From a candidate division WOR-3 bacterium (GTDB lineage Bacteria; Hydrothermota; Tepidihabitantia; Tepidihabitantales; JBDRVQ01): a stretch of 46,094 nt of DNA. The notes under the pieces are model-generated. The model was not told the DNA's origin, made no database searches, and saw only the letters and a program-made list of their open reading frames with translations. The position numbers and the translations under genes were made by a program. Every line of letters begins with the position of its first letter. The stretch's first letter is position 1. Below are positions 16,902-24,545 of the stretch, piece after piece. The stretch spans positions 1 to 46,094 of the forward strand of contig JBDRVQ010000013.1 of assembly GCA_039801905.1 (NCBI GenBank). The letters run 5' to 3'.

Positions 16902-17581
16902 GAATCATTGAAAATCTTTCCAAATTTATTGACCATACCTACTTAAAACCGGAGGCGACCGAAGGAGATATAAGAAGGGTTGTCAAGGAGGCGATAGAAT
17001 ATAATTTTGCTACAGTGTTCGTTGCCCCCTCCTGGACGAAATTGGCAAAGGAATTATTAAAAGGAAGTGGGGTGAAACTTGGTTGTCCAATTGGCTTTCC
17101 CTTCGGGGCAAGTGCCACCGAGACGAAAATCTTTGAGGCAAAGAAAGCACTTGCAGATGGGGCAGAAGAGTTGGATATGGTGATCAATATCGGCCGCCTA
17201 AAATCCGGTGATTACCAATATGTGGAAAGGGAAATTAAAGAAGTCGTTAAAGCGGTAAAACCAATTTTAATAAAAATAATCATTGAGACCGGTTATCTGA
17301 CTGATGAAGAAAAGATAAAAGTAAGTCTTATTGCCAAGGAAGCGGGTGCCGATTTTGTTAAGACCTCCACCGGGATTTTAACCACTGGTGCAAAGGTTGA
17401 AGATATAAGATTATTAAAGAAGGTTCTGGGCGATTACCCAAAAATAAAAGCCTCCGGCGGTATTCGGGATTATAAAACCTGTCTGGAGCTGATTGAAGCC
17501 GGAGCAGAAAGAATTGGCACCAGTTCCGGAGTGAAGATTATGGAAGAGTATTTTTCACTAAAAGATAAGGAGGATTTATGA
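16898..17581 (+). CDS. deoC: Deoxyribose-phosphate aldolase
   Basis: 227 residues, normal length. The enzyme cleaves 2-deoxyribose 5-phosphate to acetaldehyde and glyceraldehyde 3-phosphate, the last step in deoxynucleoside salvage. Visible motifs: IDHTYLKPEAT at the N-terminus, ELDMVINIG, the Schiff-base lysine in FVKTSTG, and IKASGGIRD with GAERIGTSSG near the phosphate site. GTG 16898 overlaps the cysS stop, and the end overlaps the dehydrogenase start as ATGA. The joining of deoC with cysS looks like operon packing rather than pathway logic. Confidence 0.96.
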   Translation: MRIIENLSKFIDHTYLKPEATEGDIRRVVKEAIEYNFATVFVAPSWTKLAKELLKGSGVKLGCPIGFPFGASATETKIFEAKKALADGAEELDMVINIGRLKSGDYQYVEREIKEVVKAVKPILIKIIIETGYLTDEEKIKVSLIAKEAGADFVKTSTGILTTGAKVEDIRLLKKVLGDYPKIKASGGIRDYKTCLELIEAGAERIGTSSGVKIMEEYFSLKDKEDL

Positions 17582-18687
17582 AAGCAGTAAGGAAGATAAA
17601 GCCCGAACCGGGCGCAGAATTAGTTGATATACCAATCCCAAAAATTCCGGAGGATTGGGTATTGGTTAAGGTCTTAGCCACTTCCATCTGCGGAACCGAT
17701 GTCCATATCTATAAATGGGACGATTGGTCGCAAAAACGCATCGGCGAAAAGAGGCTACCCCAGACCTTAGGTCATGAGGTTGCCGGAGAAGTGGTGGAAG
17801 TTGGTAAGGCGGTAAAAAGGATTAAGGTTGGTGACTATGTCTCCGCAGAGACCCATATCTATGACCCAAGTGATTTGACCGCCCTTTTAGGTCAATTCCA
17901 TGTGGGAGAACATATGAAGATTTTGGGCGTTGACTGTGATGGCGCCTTTGCGGAATACTTCGCGATTCCGGAATCGGTCGCCTGGATTAACGATAAGTCA
18001 ATCCCGCCGGAATTGGCGACCGTCCAAGAACCTCTTGGTAATGCCACTTATGCGGTCTTGGGTGAAGATAACGATGTGGCGGGTAAGACGATGGTCATTA
18101 CGGGTGACGGTCCAATCTCTCTATTTGCCATTGGGATTGCCCGGGCCTGTGGCGTGGCGAAAATTATCCATTTGGGAAAATATGACTTCAATATGGCGAT
18201 TGGGAAAAAGATGGGCGCGGACTATCAAATCTGGACCAATAAGACAAAACCAGAAGAAAGGTTAAAAATTGTTAAAGAGTTGACCGATGGCAACGGCGTG
18301 GATATCGCCTTAGAGATGACCGGGAGTGAGGAGTCAATTCTTGACTGTTTTAAGATGGTGCGAAGGGCAGGAAGGGTAACCGCCTTCGGTATTCCTGAGA
18401 AATCGCCCTTGCCCTTTGGTTTTGACTATTCCGGGGGGATTGTCTTTAAGGGTTGCCAAATCCACGGGATCAACGGCAGAAAGATATTTGATACCTGGTA
18501 CCGGGTGAGAAACCTCTTGGCGGGAAAGAGAATAGATATCAGGCCGGTAATTACCCACCTCTTCCTCCTTGATGATTTTGCCGAGGGCTTTAAGAAGATG
18601 ACCGAAAGACCGAGGACAAGCGCCAAAGTCGTTTTATTCCCGGATGAGGAGGAATTAAAGAAGGCAAAGGAAAGGATGGGAATTTAA
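17578..18687 (+). CDS. Zinc-type alcohol dehydrogenase, L-threonine 3-dehydrogenase-like
   Basis: 369 residues of the medium-chain dehydrogenase family. The catalytic zinc site matches threonine dehydrogenases: TSICGTDVHIYKWDDWSQ (Cys, Thr and His) and LPQTLGHEVAGEV. The nucleotide-binding part shows VITGDGPISLFAIGIARA. Tdh oxidises threonine to 2-amino-3-ketobutyrate with NAD+. The structural zinc loop is unusual: where Tdh has four cysteines, this protein reads ETHIYDPSDLTALLGQFHVG, with no CxxCxxC. It therefore may lack the structural zinc and could use a different polyol or amino alcohol. No 2-amino-3-ketobutyrate ligase gene is adjacent. It overlaps deoC by 4 nt. Confidence 0.85.
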   Translation: MKAVRKIKPEPGAELVDIPIPKIPEDWVLVKVLATSICGTDVHIYKWDDWSQKRIGEKRLPQTLGHEVAGEVVEVGKAVKRIKVGDYVSAETHIYDPSDLTALLGQFHVGEHMKILGVDCDGAFAEYFAIPESVAWINDKSIPPELATVQEPLGNATYAVLGEDNDVAGKTMVITGDGPISLFAIGIARACGVAKIIHLGKYDFNMAIGKKMGADYQIWTNKTKPEERLKIVKELTDGNGVDIALEMTGSEESILDCFKMVRRAGRVTAFGIPEKSPLPFGFDYSGGIVFKGCQIHGINGRKIFDTWYRVRNLLAGKRIDIRPVITHLFLLDDFAEGFKKMTERPRTSAKVVLFPDEEELKKAKERMGI

Positions 18688-18695
18688 AAATTAAA

Positions 18696-20507
18696 TTGAA
18701 AAGAAAATTAGGACAAAAGTTATCCCTCCTTCCTTTTATCTTTCTTCCCCTTTTCGCTAAGTCTTACTTCTATCCCAAAATTAAAACTGATATCTATCTT
18801 CTCCCCAACGGTGATGTCCGGATTTGCCAAGAGAGAACCTATTCCTTTACCGGTTCTTTCTCCTGGGCGTTTATTGAATTAAAGAAGAAAGGAGCGAAGG
18901 ATATCATCTTCAATCGGCTGGCGGAATTGACCGAAAAAGGTTGGCAAGATTTAGAAGCGATAGAAGTCCAAAATCACGAAAACTCCCTTTACCTCCGCTG
19001 GCACTATAAGGCAGAAGATGAAGAAAAGACCTTCCTTCTTGATTACACAATCCTTGGGGCAGTAAAGAGATATTTAGATGTGGCGGAATTCTATTGGAAG
19101 ATAATTGAAGAGGTACACGAGAAAATTTCTGAGATTGAGATAAATCTTTTCTTGCCCGAACCTGCACCCGAACTTTTTAAGGTTTATATCCATTCCCGAG
19201 CCAAACCCGGGATTCTTACCTTTAATGAAAATAGAGACCGGGCATTTATTAGGCAAAAGAATATTCCCAAGGATGCTTTCGTGGAAATCCGAGTTCTCAC
19301 CTCTCCCAAAATCTTCTCCCTCCTTCCCCAAGAAAACGAAGAAAGATACCAAAAGATTCTTGCTGCGGAAAGGAAAAATTTCTTTTTTTCTTTTCTCCGT
19401 TCCTTTGTTCTTTTGCCCCTTGGCTTATTTTTGATGGTCATCTTACCAATATTTTTCTTAATCTTTTTTTATACTCGCTACGGCCGGGAACCAAAAATTG
19501 TTTATGAGGGGATTTACGAACACGAGCCACCAAGATTAGCCCCACCCGTGACCCTACCTTTAATTCTAAACCAAAATCCGAGCAAAGAGAAGATAAACCA
19601 AGAAATCTGGCAGGGGATGTTTGCCAGCCTCTTAGATTTGGCCACCAAAGGTTATATCACAATAAGAGAAGTAAGGGAAGGGGAAAAGAGATATTACCTA
19701 TGGCAAAAAGAAAAAGAGGGAGAGATTGAACCTTTTAGCCGAGAGATTTTTAAATTCTTCTTCGCTAATTTGAGTGAGGATAAAAAGACCTTTACCGAAG
19801 AAAGAGTGAAAGACTATCTCAAGAACCACTCTCCGGAAGTCTTACCCTTTTTGAGCCATCTCGCTTCGCGGGCAAAAAGTTGGTGGGAGTTAGAGTTAAA
19901 ATCTCATCTCCTTGACCCAAGAAGTGCCACCGCTTATAGAATCTATCTTAGTCTTAATATCCCTTTAATCATTTTGGGAGCAATTTCCTTCGGGACTGGT
20001 TTATACGCCATTCCCATTTTCTCTGGGTCAGCGTTCCCTTTTATTCTTATTCCCGCGGTTGTTATGATTATCCTTTTTACTTTCTGGGGCAAAGTGATAA
20101 ACCGCTGGAGTGAGCCTGCTTATTTAGAACATAAGCGTTGGTTAAACTTCAAAAGGTTCCTTACCGATTTTTCTGCTCTGAGTCAGGCACCAATTACTTT
20201 ATTAGCAATCTGGGAAAAGTATTTCGTCTACGCGGTCGCTCTTGGTATAGCCAAAGAATTTTTGAAAAACTTAGGGAAACTATCCGAAGAGAAAGGTTAT
20301 CCCATTACCCTTCCCCTCTGGTATAAAACCGAAACCCCTGCCCCAACTAACCTTGTCTCTTTGAGCGAAACCCTTACTCACTTTAATAACTTTGCCCAGA
20401 ACTTCACCAGTATGCTTAATTCTTTTTCTTCTTCTGCTTCTTCGGGTGGTGGATTTTCTGGAGGCGGGGGCGGTGGTGGCGGTGGTGGTTCTTCGGGTGC
20501 CGGATAA
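18696..20507 (+). CDS. DUF2207-family membrane protein with glycine-rich tail
   Basis: 603 residues from TTG 18696. A signal peptide (LSLLPFIFLPLFAKS) leads to an extracytoplasmic beta-rich domain (about 25-215) with the DUF2207 start pattern (IKTDIYLLPNGDVRICQERTYSF). A membrane segment follows (about 232-258), then a cytoplasmic winged-helix-like region (about 305-420, LLDLATKGYITIRE), two more membrane segments (about 425-475), and an end of SASSGGGFSGGGGGGGGGG. The Gly-rich tail is typical of this family. Its function is not established. It closes the cysS operon and converges with the deoxyhypusine-synthase-like gene 10 nt away. Confidence 0.85.
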   Translation: MKRKLGQKLSLLPFIFLPLFAKSYFYPKIKTDIYLLPNGDVRICQERTYSFTGSFSWAFIELKKKGAKDIIFNRLAELTEKGWQDLEAIEVQNHENSLYLRWHYKAEDEEKTFLLDYTILGAVKRYLDVAEFYWKIIEEVHEKISEIEINLFLPEPAPELFKVYIHSRAKPGILTFNENRDRAFIRQKNIPKDAFVEIRVLTSPKIFSLLPQENEERYQKILAAERKNFFFSFLRSFVLLPLGLFLMVILPIFFLIFFYTRYGREPKIVYEGIYEHEPPRLAPPVTLPLILNQNPSKEKINQEIWQGMFASLLDLATKGYITIREVREGEKRYYLWQKEKEGEIEPFSREIFKFFFANLSEDKKTFTEERVKDYLKNHSPEVLPFLSHLASRAKSWWELELKSHLLDPRSATAYRIYLSLNIPLIILGAISFGTGLYAIPIFSGSAFPFILIPAVVMIILFTFWGKVINRWSEPAYLEHKRWLNFKRFLTDFSALSQAPITLLAIWEKYFVYAVALGIAKEFLKNLGKLSEEKGYPITLPLWYKTETPAPTNLVSLSETLTHFNNFAQNFTSMLNSFSSSASSGGGFSGGGGGGGGGGSSGAG

Positions 20508-20520
20508 ATTTTTAGATTTA
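20503..20520. other. Small AT-rich inverted repeat between convergent genes
   Basis: ATAAAT, loop, ATTTAT spans the two convergent stop codons. It is a possible weak bidirectional terminator without a clear U-run. Confidence 0.25.
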
Positions 20521-21537
20521 TTCTTTAACGACGGAAATTTCTTCTCCCAAGGAAAACTTTATAATATTTTTCCGTTTTATCTTCTTTTGGGCTAGGGCGG
20601 TAACAATTAAAGGAAGGGCGATGGTGGCATCACAATACAATGTCACCATATCCGCATCTAAGGCAATTTTTCCCCAGGATTGTGCTTCCTTAAAGGTGCA
20701 ACCAGAAAGACCGCCCCAGAATGGTTTATCTTCGGTGATCTGTAAGGCGAACTTATGGCCTGAGACCTTATAACCAATATAAGGGGCAGTCACTTCCGTC
20801 TGTTGAATAAAATTCTTGGGCACCCCTCCCCCAATATAAATCACTCCGGTCTTTTTCAAACTGGCTAAATAGGCAGTCTCCGCCACATCCTTAATGATAT
20901 CAAATTCAATTTTTATTCCCTTATTTTTGTATAATTCCGTGAGGGCAATACCGATTGAAGAGTCACCAATCGCTGGGCAATAGACTGGAACCTGCATCGC
21001 GGCCGCCATTTTTAAGATGCCGGTGTTTCTATATTTCTGTAACTTCTTGCCAATCCGGTATAAAAATTCTCTCGTGGTCCAGACCTTTTGCGGGAATTTT
21101 TCCGCCCATTTTGCGATGAGGTTATCGGTAGCGATGAATTCCTCCTCGCTGGCGAAGGTGTCATAAATCCGATCAACCCTGGCTGCCCGTAGGTGAATAT
21201 CAGAAACTTCCTCGGAACCGAGATAGTGGTAGCGGCCAACCGTCTCGTGAATATCGTGGAAGAGGTTGGCACCCGTAGAAACCAGACAATCAATATATCT
21301 TTCCTTAATGAGATAGGCGATAACCTTCCTCATTCCGGCGGGAACCATCGCCCCGGCGAGACCGAGGAAAATAAAAATATCTTCCTTTAACATCTTCTCC
21401 CAAACCTTAAACGCCAGACTCAAGTTCCGGCCCTGAAAGGAACATTTTCCTAAATCTTCTAAAAGTTCATAAACCTTTACATCCTCTTTTATTTCCAAAG
21501 GGACCGTTGGGTATTTAAGAAAATCTTCCTTCCTCAT
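20518..21537 (-). CDS. Deoxyhypusine-synthase-like protein (probable polyamine enzyme)
   Basis: 339 residues from ATG 21537, 1 nt after the arginine decarboxylase stop (an upstream TTG at 21564 lacks support). The family fold is clear: FLGLAGAMVPAGMRKVI, LVSTGANLFHDIHE, PVYCPAIGDSSIGIAL, YIGGGVPKNFIQQTEV and EAQSWGKIALDADMV. In true deoxyhypusine synthase the catalytic lysine lies in a VKVYADAS motif; here the aligned sequence is VTLYCDAT, so the lysine is Thr. The histidine after GGGVxK is Asn. Modification of an eIF5A-type protein is thus unlikely. As the neighbour makes agmatine, aminobutyl or guanidino transfer in polyamine synthesis is a good inference. Confidence 0.85.
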   Translation of the reverse strand: MRKEDFLKYPTVPLEIKEDVKVYELLEDLGKCSFQGRNLSLAFKVWEKMLKEDIFIFLGLAGAMVPAGMRKVIAYLIKERYIDCLVSTGANLFHDIHETVGRYHYLGSEEVSDIHLRAARVDRIYDTFASEEEFIATDNLIAKWAEKFPQKVWTTREFLYRIGKKLQKYRNTGILKMAAAMQVPVYCPAIGDSSIGIALTELYKNKGIKIEFDIIKDVAETAYLASLKKTGVIYIGGGVPKNFIQQTEVTAPYIGYKVSGHKFALQITEDKPFWGGLSGCTFKEAQSWGKIALDADMVTLYCDATIALPLIVTALAQKKIKRKNIIKFSLGEEISVVKE

Positions 21538-21538
21538 A

Positions 21539-22081
21539 TTAGGGTAAAAGGACCGCGCAGGCAATCACTGTTGTCCAGAGCCCCCTCTTATCACCGATGG
21601 CGGTCTGGGTGATATTCATCGTCCGGAAAATCTTCCCCGAAATTTTCCAGAGTTCTTTCCTTTCGTCATAACTCGTATCCGGATCAAACTCCACGCCCAA
21701 GGTGGTCGCTAACATCTGGGCCGCCAAATCCTCAGCGTAGTCTCCGGCTTTCGCCTCGGTCTCACCAAAGGAATGGTATTCGGAAAGATAACCATATTGA
21801 TTTTTATCCTTGGGGATGGCACAACCCACCGAAGCGGCAATTAGTCGGTGTGGTTCGTTAGAAGAGTTGGTGCTCATCACACAAAAAATTATCTCCCCGG
21901 GCACAAGATATTCCAAACCTTTGGCGCGGGAGATGATTTTACAACCTGGCGGTAAAATAGAAGAGACCTGAACGATATTAAATTGCGCGATACCGCAGTC
22001 GCGCAGTGCAGCTTCAAAAGAGGAGAGACGGTCGCGATGTTTACCTACCCCTTTGGTGAAGAATACCCTTTTGGGAACCAT
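21539..22081 (-). CDS. Pyruvoyl-dependent arginine decarboxylase
   Basis: 180 residues. The proenzyme cleaves itself at a Ser-Ser bond, seen here as [13 protein letters not shown] (Ser40-Ser41), giving a beta chain of about 40 residues and an alpha chain of about 140 with an N-terminal pyruvoyl group. Other family features are [23 protein letters not shown] and [12 protein letters not shown]. It decarboxylates arginine to agmatine, the entry to polyamines, in the cytoplasm. ATG 22081 lies only 7 nt beyond the 3' end of tRNA-Ala and has no ribosome binding site. The DHS-like gene follows directly. Members occur in archaea and in scattered bacteria, so an old transfer is possible. Confidence 0.94.
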   Translation of the reverse strand: MVPKRVFFTKGVGKHRDRLSSFEAALRDCGIAQFNIVQVSSILPPGCKIISRAKGLEYLVPGEIIFCVMSTNSSNEPHRLIAASVGCAIPKDKNQYGYLSEYHSFGETEAKAGDYAEDLAAQMLATTLGVEFDPDTSYDERKELWKISGKIFRTMNITQTAIGDKRGLWTTVIACAVLLP

Positions 22082-22088
22082 TTTTGAT

Positions 22089-22161
22089 TGGAGCAGAGCG
22101 GATTCGAACCGCCGACCTCCTGAGTGCGATTCAGGTGCTCTCCCAACTGAGCTACTGCCCC
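22089..22161 (-). tRNA. tRNA-Ala, anticodon CGC
   Basis: 73 nt without encoded CCA. The acceptor stem is GGGGCAG with CTGCTCC, containing the G3:U70 wobble that identifies alanine tRNAs. The D arm is GCTC...GAGC, the anticodon arm CCTGA-ATCGCAC-TCAGG, and the T arm starts GGCGG with TTCGAAT. The discriminator is A. CGC reads GCG codons. It lies about 60 nt after a consensus promoter and directly before the arginine decarboxylase gene on the same strand, so it is likely processed from a tRNA-mRNA transcript. Confidence 0.97.
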
Positions 22162-22228
22162 ATTAAATCTTAGAAGAAATCTTTTCAAAAAAATTCTCCA
22201 ACTTCTCCCGTGAACAAACATTTCCTTT

Positions 22229-22256
22229 ATCTTAAGAAAGATTTTTTCTTTGTCAA
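22229..22256 (-). promoter_or_regulatory. Promoter of the tRNA-Ala / arginine decarboxylase operon
   Basis: On the minus strand TTGACA (22256-22251), 16 bp, TAAGAT (22234-22229). The -35 contains the TGA stop (22255-22253) of the upstream PorV-like gene. Predicted start near 22222. Confidence 0.75.
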
Positions 22257-23149
22257 TAGTTAGTTTGGAAGCCAAGAGCAAAATAGTGACCGGGATTAGG
22301 AAACTCTCTTGGGATGAGGACCGTGTAATCAATCTGGAGCACCCCTCTTTTTATCCCACAGCCAAAGGTGGGAGCATTTCCGGCATAACCAAAACGAAAA
22401 GAGATAATCTCCTTAAAGTTAACTTCACCGCCCGAAAAGACCTGCCACCTCCTTTCGTAAGGAGAGTAAGTGAGGTCAAAGGTGGGTAAAAAAGAAAAAT
22501 TCTTAAAACTCCAGGGGCGAGAGATACCAAATCGAAAAACTGCTGGCAGATAGAATTCTCTTCTTTTCAATTTTAAGACATCGGCCCAGTTTAAGTAGGA
22601 AAGACCAATCTGCCAACTCTTCAATTTGTAAAAAAGACCAAGGTCTAATCCCCATCCTTTGGCCTCTTCGTTATAGAATCTTTCGTAAAAATAACGAGTG
22701 GAGAAACCAACCGCTAAATTCTTATTTAGAAAACGGGCAAGATTAAAATAAAAAGTGAAATCCTTGGGCGAATACTCACCAAGCGCCGCTTCTGGTTTAT
22801 CCGGCCTCAGTTCTACCTGCCCGTAATCAAAAAGGGTAACCCCGAAGCCAAAACTTGCGATTTTGGTCGGCTGAAGAAAAAATAGGGCATTCTGATGAGT
22901 GTCCAAAAGCCAATCGGTATAAGCAAAATGGAGAAAGATTTTATTTCCCTTGGCCGAAAGCGCCGGATTGAAGAAAAAGGAAAAACCACCTTCCGCGGAA
23001 CTCCCTCCGCTCCCTCCCATTCCCATCTCCCTGGCCGCCAGACCAATTTTGAGGGACTTAAAACCGACCAATCTCTCTTCTCCCCCCAGATACCCGATTA
23101 AAGGGAAAAGGGCAAAGATTAAAAACTTAGGTTTCAAAAATTTCCACAT
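22253..23149 (-). CDS. PorV/PorQ-like outer-membrane beta-barrel protein
   Basis: 298 residues from ATG 23149 (MWKFLKPKFLIFALFPLIGY is a signal peptide). After it comes the FadL/PorV-type start KIGLAAREMGMGGSGGSSAE with FFFNPAL about 10 residues later, then alternating amphipathic strands rich in Tyr/Phe that end in an aromatic-rich last strand (HYFALGFQTNY). In T9SS organisms PorV and PorQ are barrels that receive cargo after outer-membrane translocation. Four proteins in this window carry T9SS-type tails, which supports that role, but the exact subfamily cannot be fixed by eye. It overlaps the preceding gene by 23 nt. Confidence 0.75.
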   Translation of the reverse strand: MWKFLKPKFLIFALFPLIGYLGGEERLVGFKSLKIGLAAREMGMGGSGGSSAEGGFSFFFNPALSAKGNKIFLHFAYTDWLLDTHQNALFFLQPTKIASFGFGVTLFDYGQVELRPDKPEAALGEYSPKDFTFYFNLARFLNKNLAVGFSTRYFYERFYNEEAKGWGLDLGLFYKLKSWQIGLSYLNWADVLKLKRREFYLPAVFRFGISRPWSFKNFSFLPTFDLTYSPYERRWQVFSGGEVNFKEIISFRFGYAGNAPTFGCGIKRGVLQIDYTVLIPREFPNPGHYFALGFQTNY

Positions 23150-24248
23150 TGGCTCGGGGAAGCGTGATTCGCCTCCCATCCTCAAGTTCCACCTCTAAAA
23201 TTCTCACCTTTGACTCGGTCTCAATCTCCTGCAACTCCGCTGGTAAACTCACCACCTTCCCTAAAAGTCCGAAATAAGGTTCTCTAATGATCCGCACCGT
23301 CATTCCCACTTCTAAGCCGGTCTCATAAACCTTATCCGAAGTTAAAACACCCCCGCCATCTTGAGCCACAATCACCTCGGGCCGCATCACTCCTGCCCGA
23401 ATCTGGGTCGCCCCGTTAATGGAAGCAACTTTTCCGACAAGGGAACTTAATAGGTCAAAGGTCTTTTTTGCCATCCGCATCCTACCAAATCCTTCGGTGA
23501 CGATCAAAGTGATACCGCAATTTTCGTGACCGGTTATCGCCACGCCAATATCATAACCTAAAAATTCTTTAATCGTCTCATCCTCAATTCCACCCACCAC
23601 AACCCCTTTCACCCCTAACTCCTTCGCTTTTCTCATCCCGGTGAGGGTAATTAAGGAACCGCCAATCACCACCTTTCCTCTCATCCTCTCTTCAAAAGAT
23701 TTTTCATCTAAAACCTCGTCAGGAGAAGAAGCGACCGGCATAATCTCGCCCCGCGCCTCTCCACCAATCCCAAATATCCCCTGGATCAAAGTGGCATAGG
23801 TTTCAATCCGCACACCCTGATTGGGAATTATCTCCTCCACCACCCCATCAATGTAGGCAGTAACCTGAACCGGCTGTGGTTCTTCTCTGATTATCACCTG
23901 GCCGGTAATCTCGGAAATGCTTTCAATCGTTCCTTTAATCGGTGATTTGACCACAGATTTAAAAAGACCAAAAAAACCTTTCGTCTGAGCAATTATCTCA
24001 TTCTCTTCTACTCTATCCCCCTCCTTCTTTAACATCACCTCCCTTATATCCTCCGGCGGCACTCCTAAAAGACCGCAGACATTTACCGGCTTCACATTTC
24101 CGGGCAGATTGGTTCGCGCCACAATATCTTCACCCTTAACCCTTACTCCCTTTTCTACGAGGATCTCCCCCGGAATTGGGAGCCTTCTCTCCTTCACTAT
24201 CTTAGTTCTCTCTGCAACTTTTAGCCCCGGCGTATAAGCATGCGCCAT
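23127..24248 (-). CDS. Uncharacterised protein with hybrid-barrel and KOW-like segments
   Basis: 373 residues, no signal peptide. The N-terminal part (about 1-150) alternates short beta strands with Gly/Pro turns (RLPIPGEILVEKGVRVKGED, VKSPIKGTIESISEITGQVI), like the barrel-sandwich hybrid folds of biotinyl/lipoyl carriers and RnfC, but with no carrier-lysine motif. The middle (about 190-275) looks like a Rossmann-type unit (KVVIGGSLITLTGMRKAKEL, GVKGVVVGGIEDE). The end is KOW-like (GMTVRIIREPYFGLLGKVVS). I do not recognise a characterised family. The start is fixed by a promoter whose -10 lies 7 nt before ATG 24248. It is co-transcribed with the PorV/PorQ-like gene. Confidence 0.7.
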   Translation of the reverse strand: MAHAYTPGLKVAERTKIVKERRLPIPGEILVEKGVRVKGEDIVARTNLPGNVKPVNVCGLLGVPPEDIREVMLKKEGDRVEENEIIAQTKGFFGLFKSVVKSPIKGTIESISEITGQVIIREEPQPVQVTAYIDGVVEEIIPNQGVRIETYATLIQGIFGIGGEARGEIMPVASSPDEVLDEKSFEERMRGKVVIGGSLITLTGMRKAKELGVKGVVVGGIEDETIKEFLGYDIGVAITGHENCGITLIVTEGFGRMRMAKKTFDLLSSLVGKVASINGATQIRAGVMRPEVIVAQDGGGVLTSDKVYETGLEVGMTVRIIREPYFGLLGKVVSLPAELQEIETESKVRILEVELEDGRRITLPRANVEIFET

Positions 24249-24255
24249 AAAGGAA

Positions 24256-24283
24256 ATCTTATAAGAAAATTATTAAAAGTCAA
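24256..24283 (-). promoter_or_regulatory. Promoter of the unknown gene / PorV-like operon, leaderless
   Basis: On the minus strand TTGACT (24283-24278), 16 bp, TAAGAT (24261-24256), with 7 nt to ATG 24248. The same TAAGAT -10 occurs before tRNA-Ala. No ribosome binding site. Confidence 0.65.
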
Positions 24284-24359
24284 CTGAGATTTTACCTCTT
24301 ATGCGATAGGTTTTTCTTTTAGGTTCCCATTTTCGCTTCCGATCAAACCCCCGATCCGG

Positions 24360-24545
24360 TTTAAGATTATGCCCTTTATTAACCTATCATTTAGGCTCTT
24401 CATTAAACTTCCAATTATCCCCTTTATTAAACCATCTTCTATCCTCTCCATTAAACCCTTTATTAAATCCCAAATTATCCCCTCTTTTGAAACTTCCATT
24501 ATCCCTTCTGTTAGATCTGGGATACCATCCCCTGTATGCTCCACC
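24360..24545. repeat. Degenerate AT-rich repeats of about 24-33 nt
   Basis: Variants of CCTTTATTAAAC and AATTATCCC alternate about every 24-33 nt (for example near 24370, 24410, 24422, 24452, 24476, 24499). On the minus strand an 81-codon open frame from GTG 24544 encodes a periodic Leu/Ile/Gly/Lys sequence (LIKGLMERIEDGLIKGIIGS); on the plus strand an open frame from 24369 encodes repeated IIPFIKPS-like units. Neither has a convincing start, so this may be a minisatellite or a decayed repeat gene. Confidence 0.4.

Noticed and set aside
18910-19441. Several open frames on either strand inside the DUF2207 gene
   Set aside because: No start signals, and the DUF2207 frame is complete with signal peptide and expected membrane segments.
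20440-20507. GGT/GGC-rich run as a simple-sequence repeat of separate interest
   Set aside because: It encodes the Gly-rich tail usual for DUF2207 proteins.
22045-22332. Minus-strand open frame of 95 codons
   Set aside because: It spans tRNA-Ala, the promoter of that operon and the end of the PorV-like gene; a chance frame.
24360-24545. CRISPR array
   Set aside because: The repeat units are degenerate, of unequal length and without unique spacers of constant size; no cas genes are nearby.
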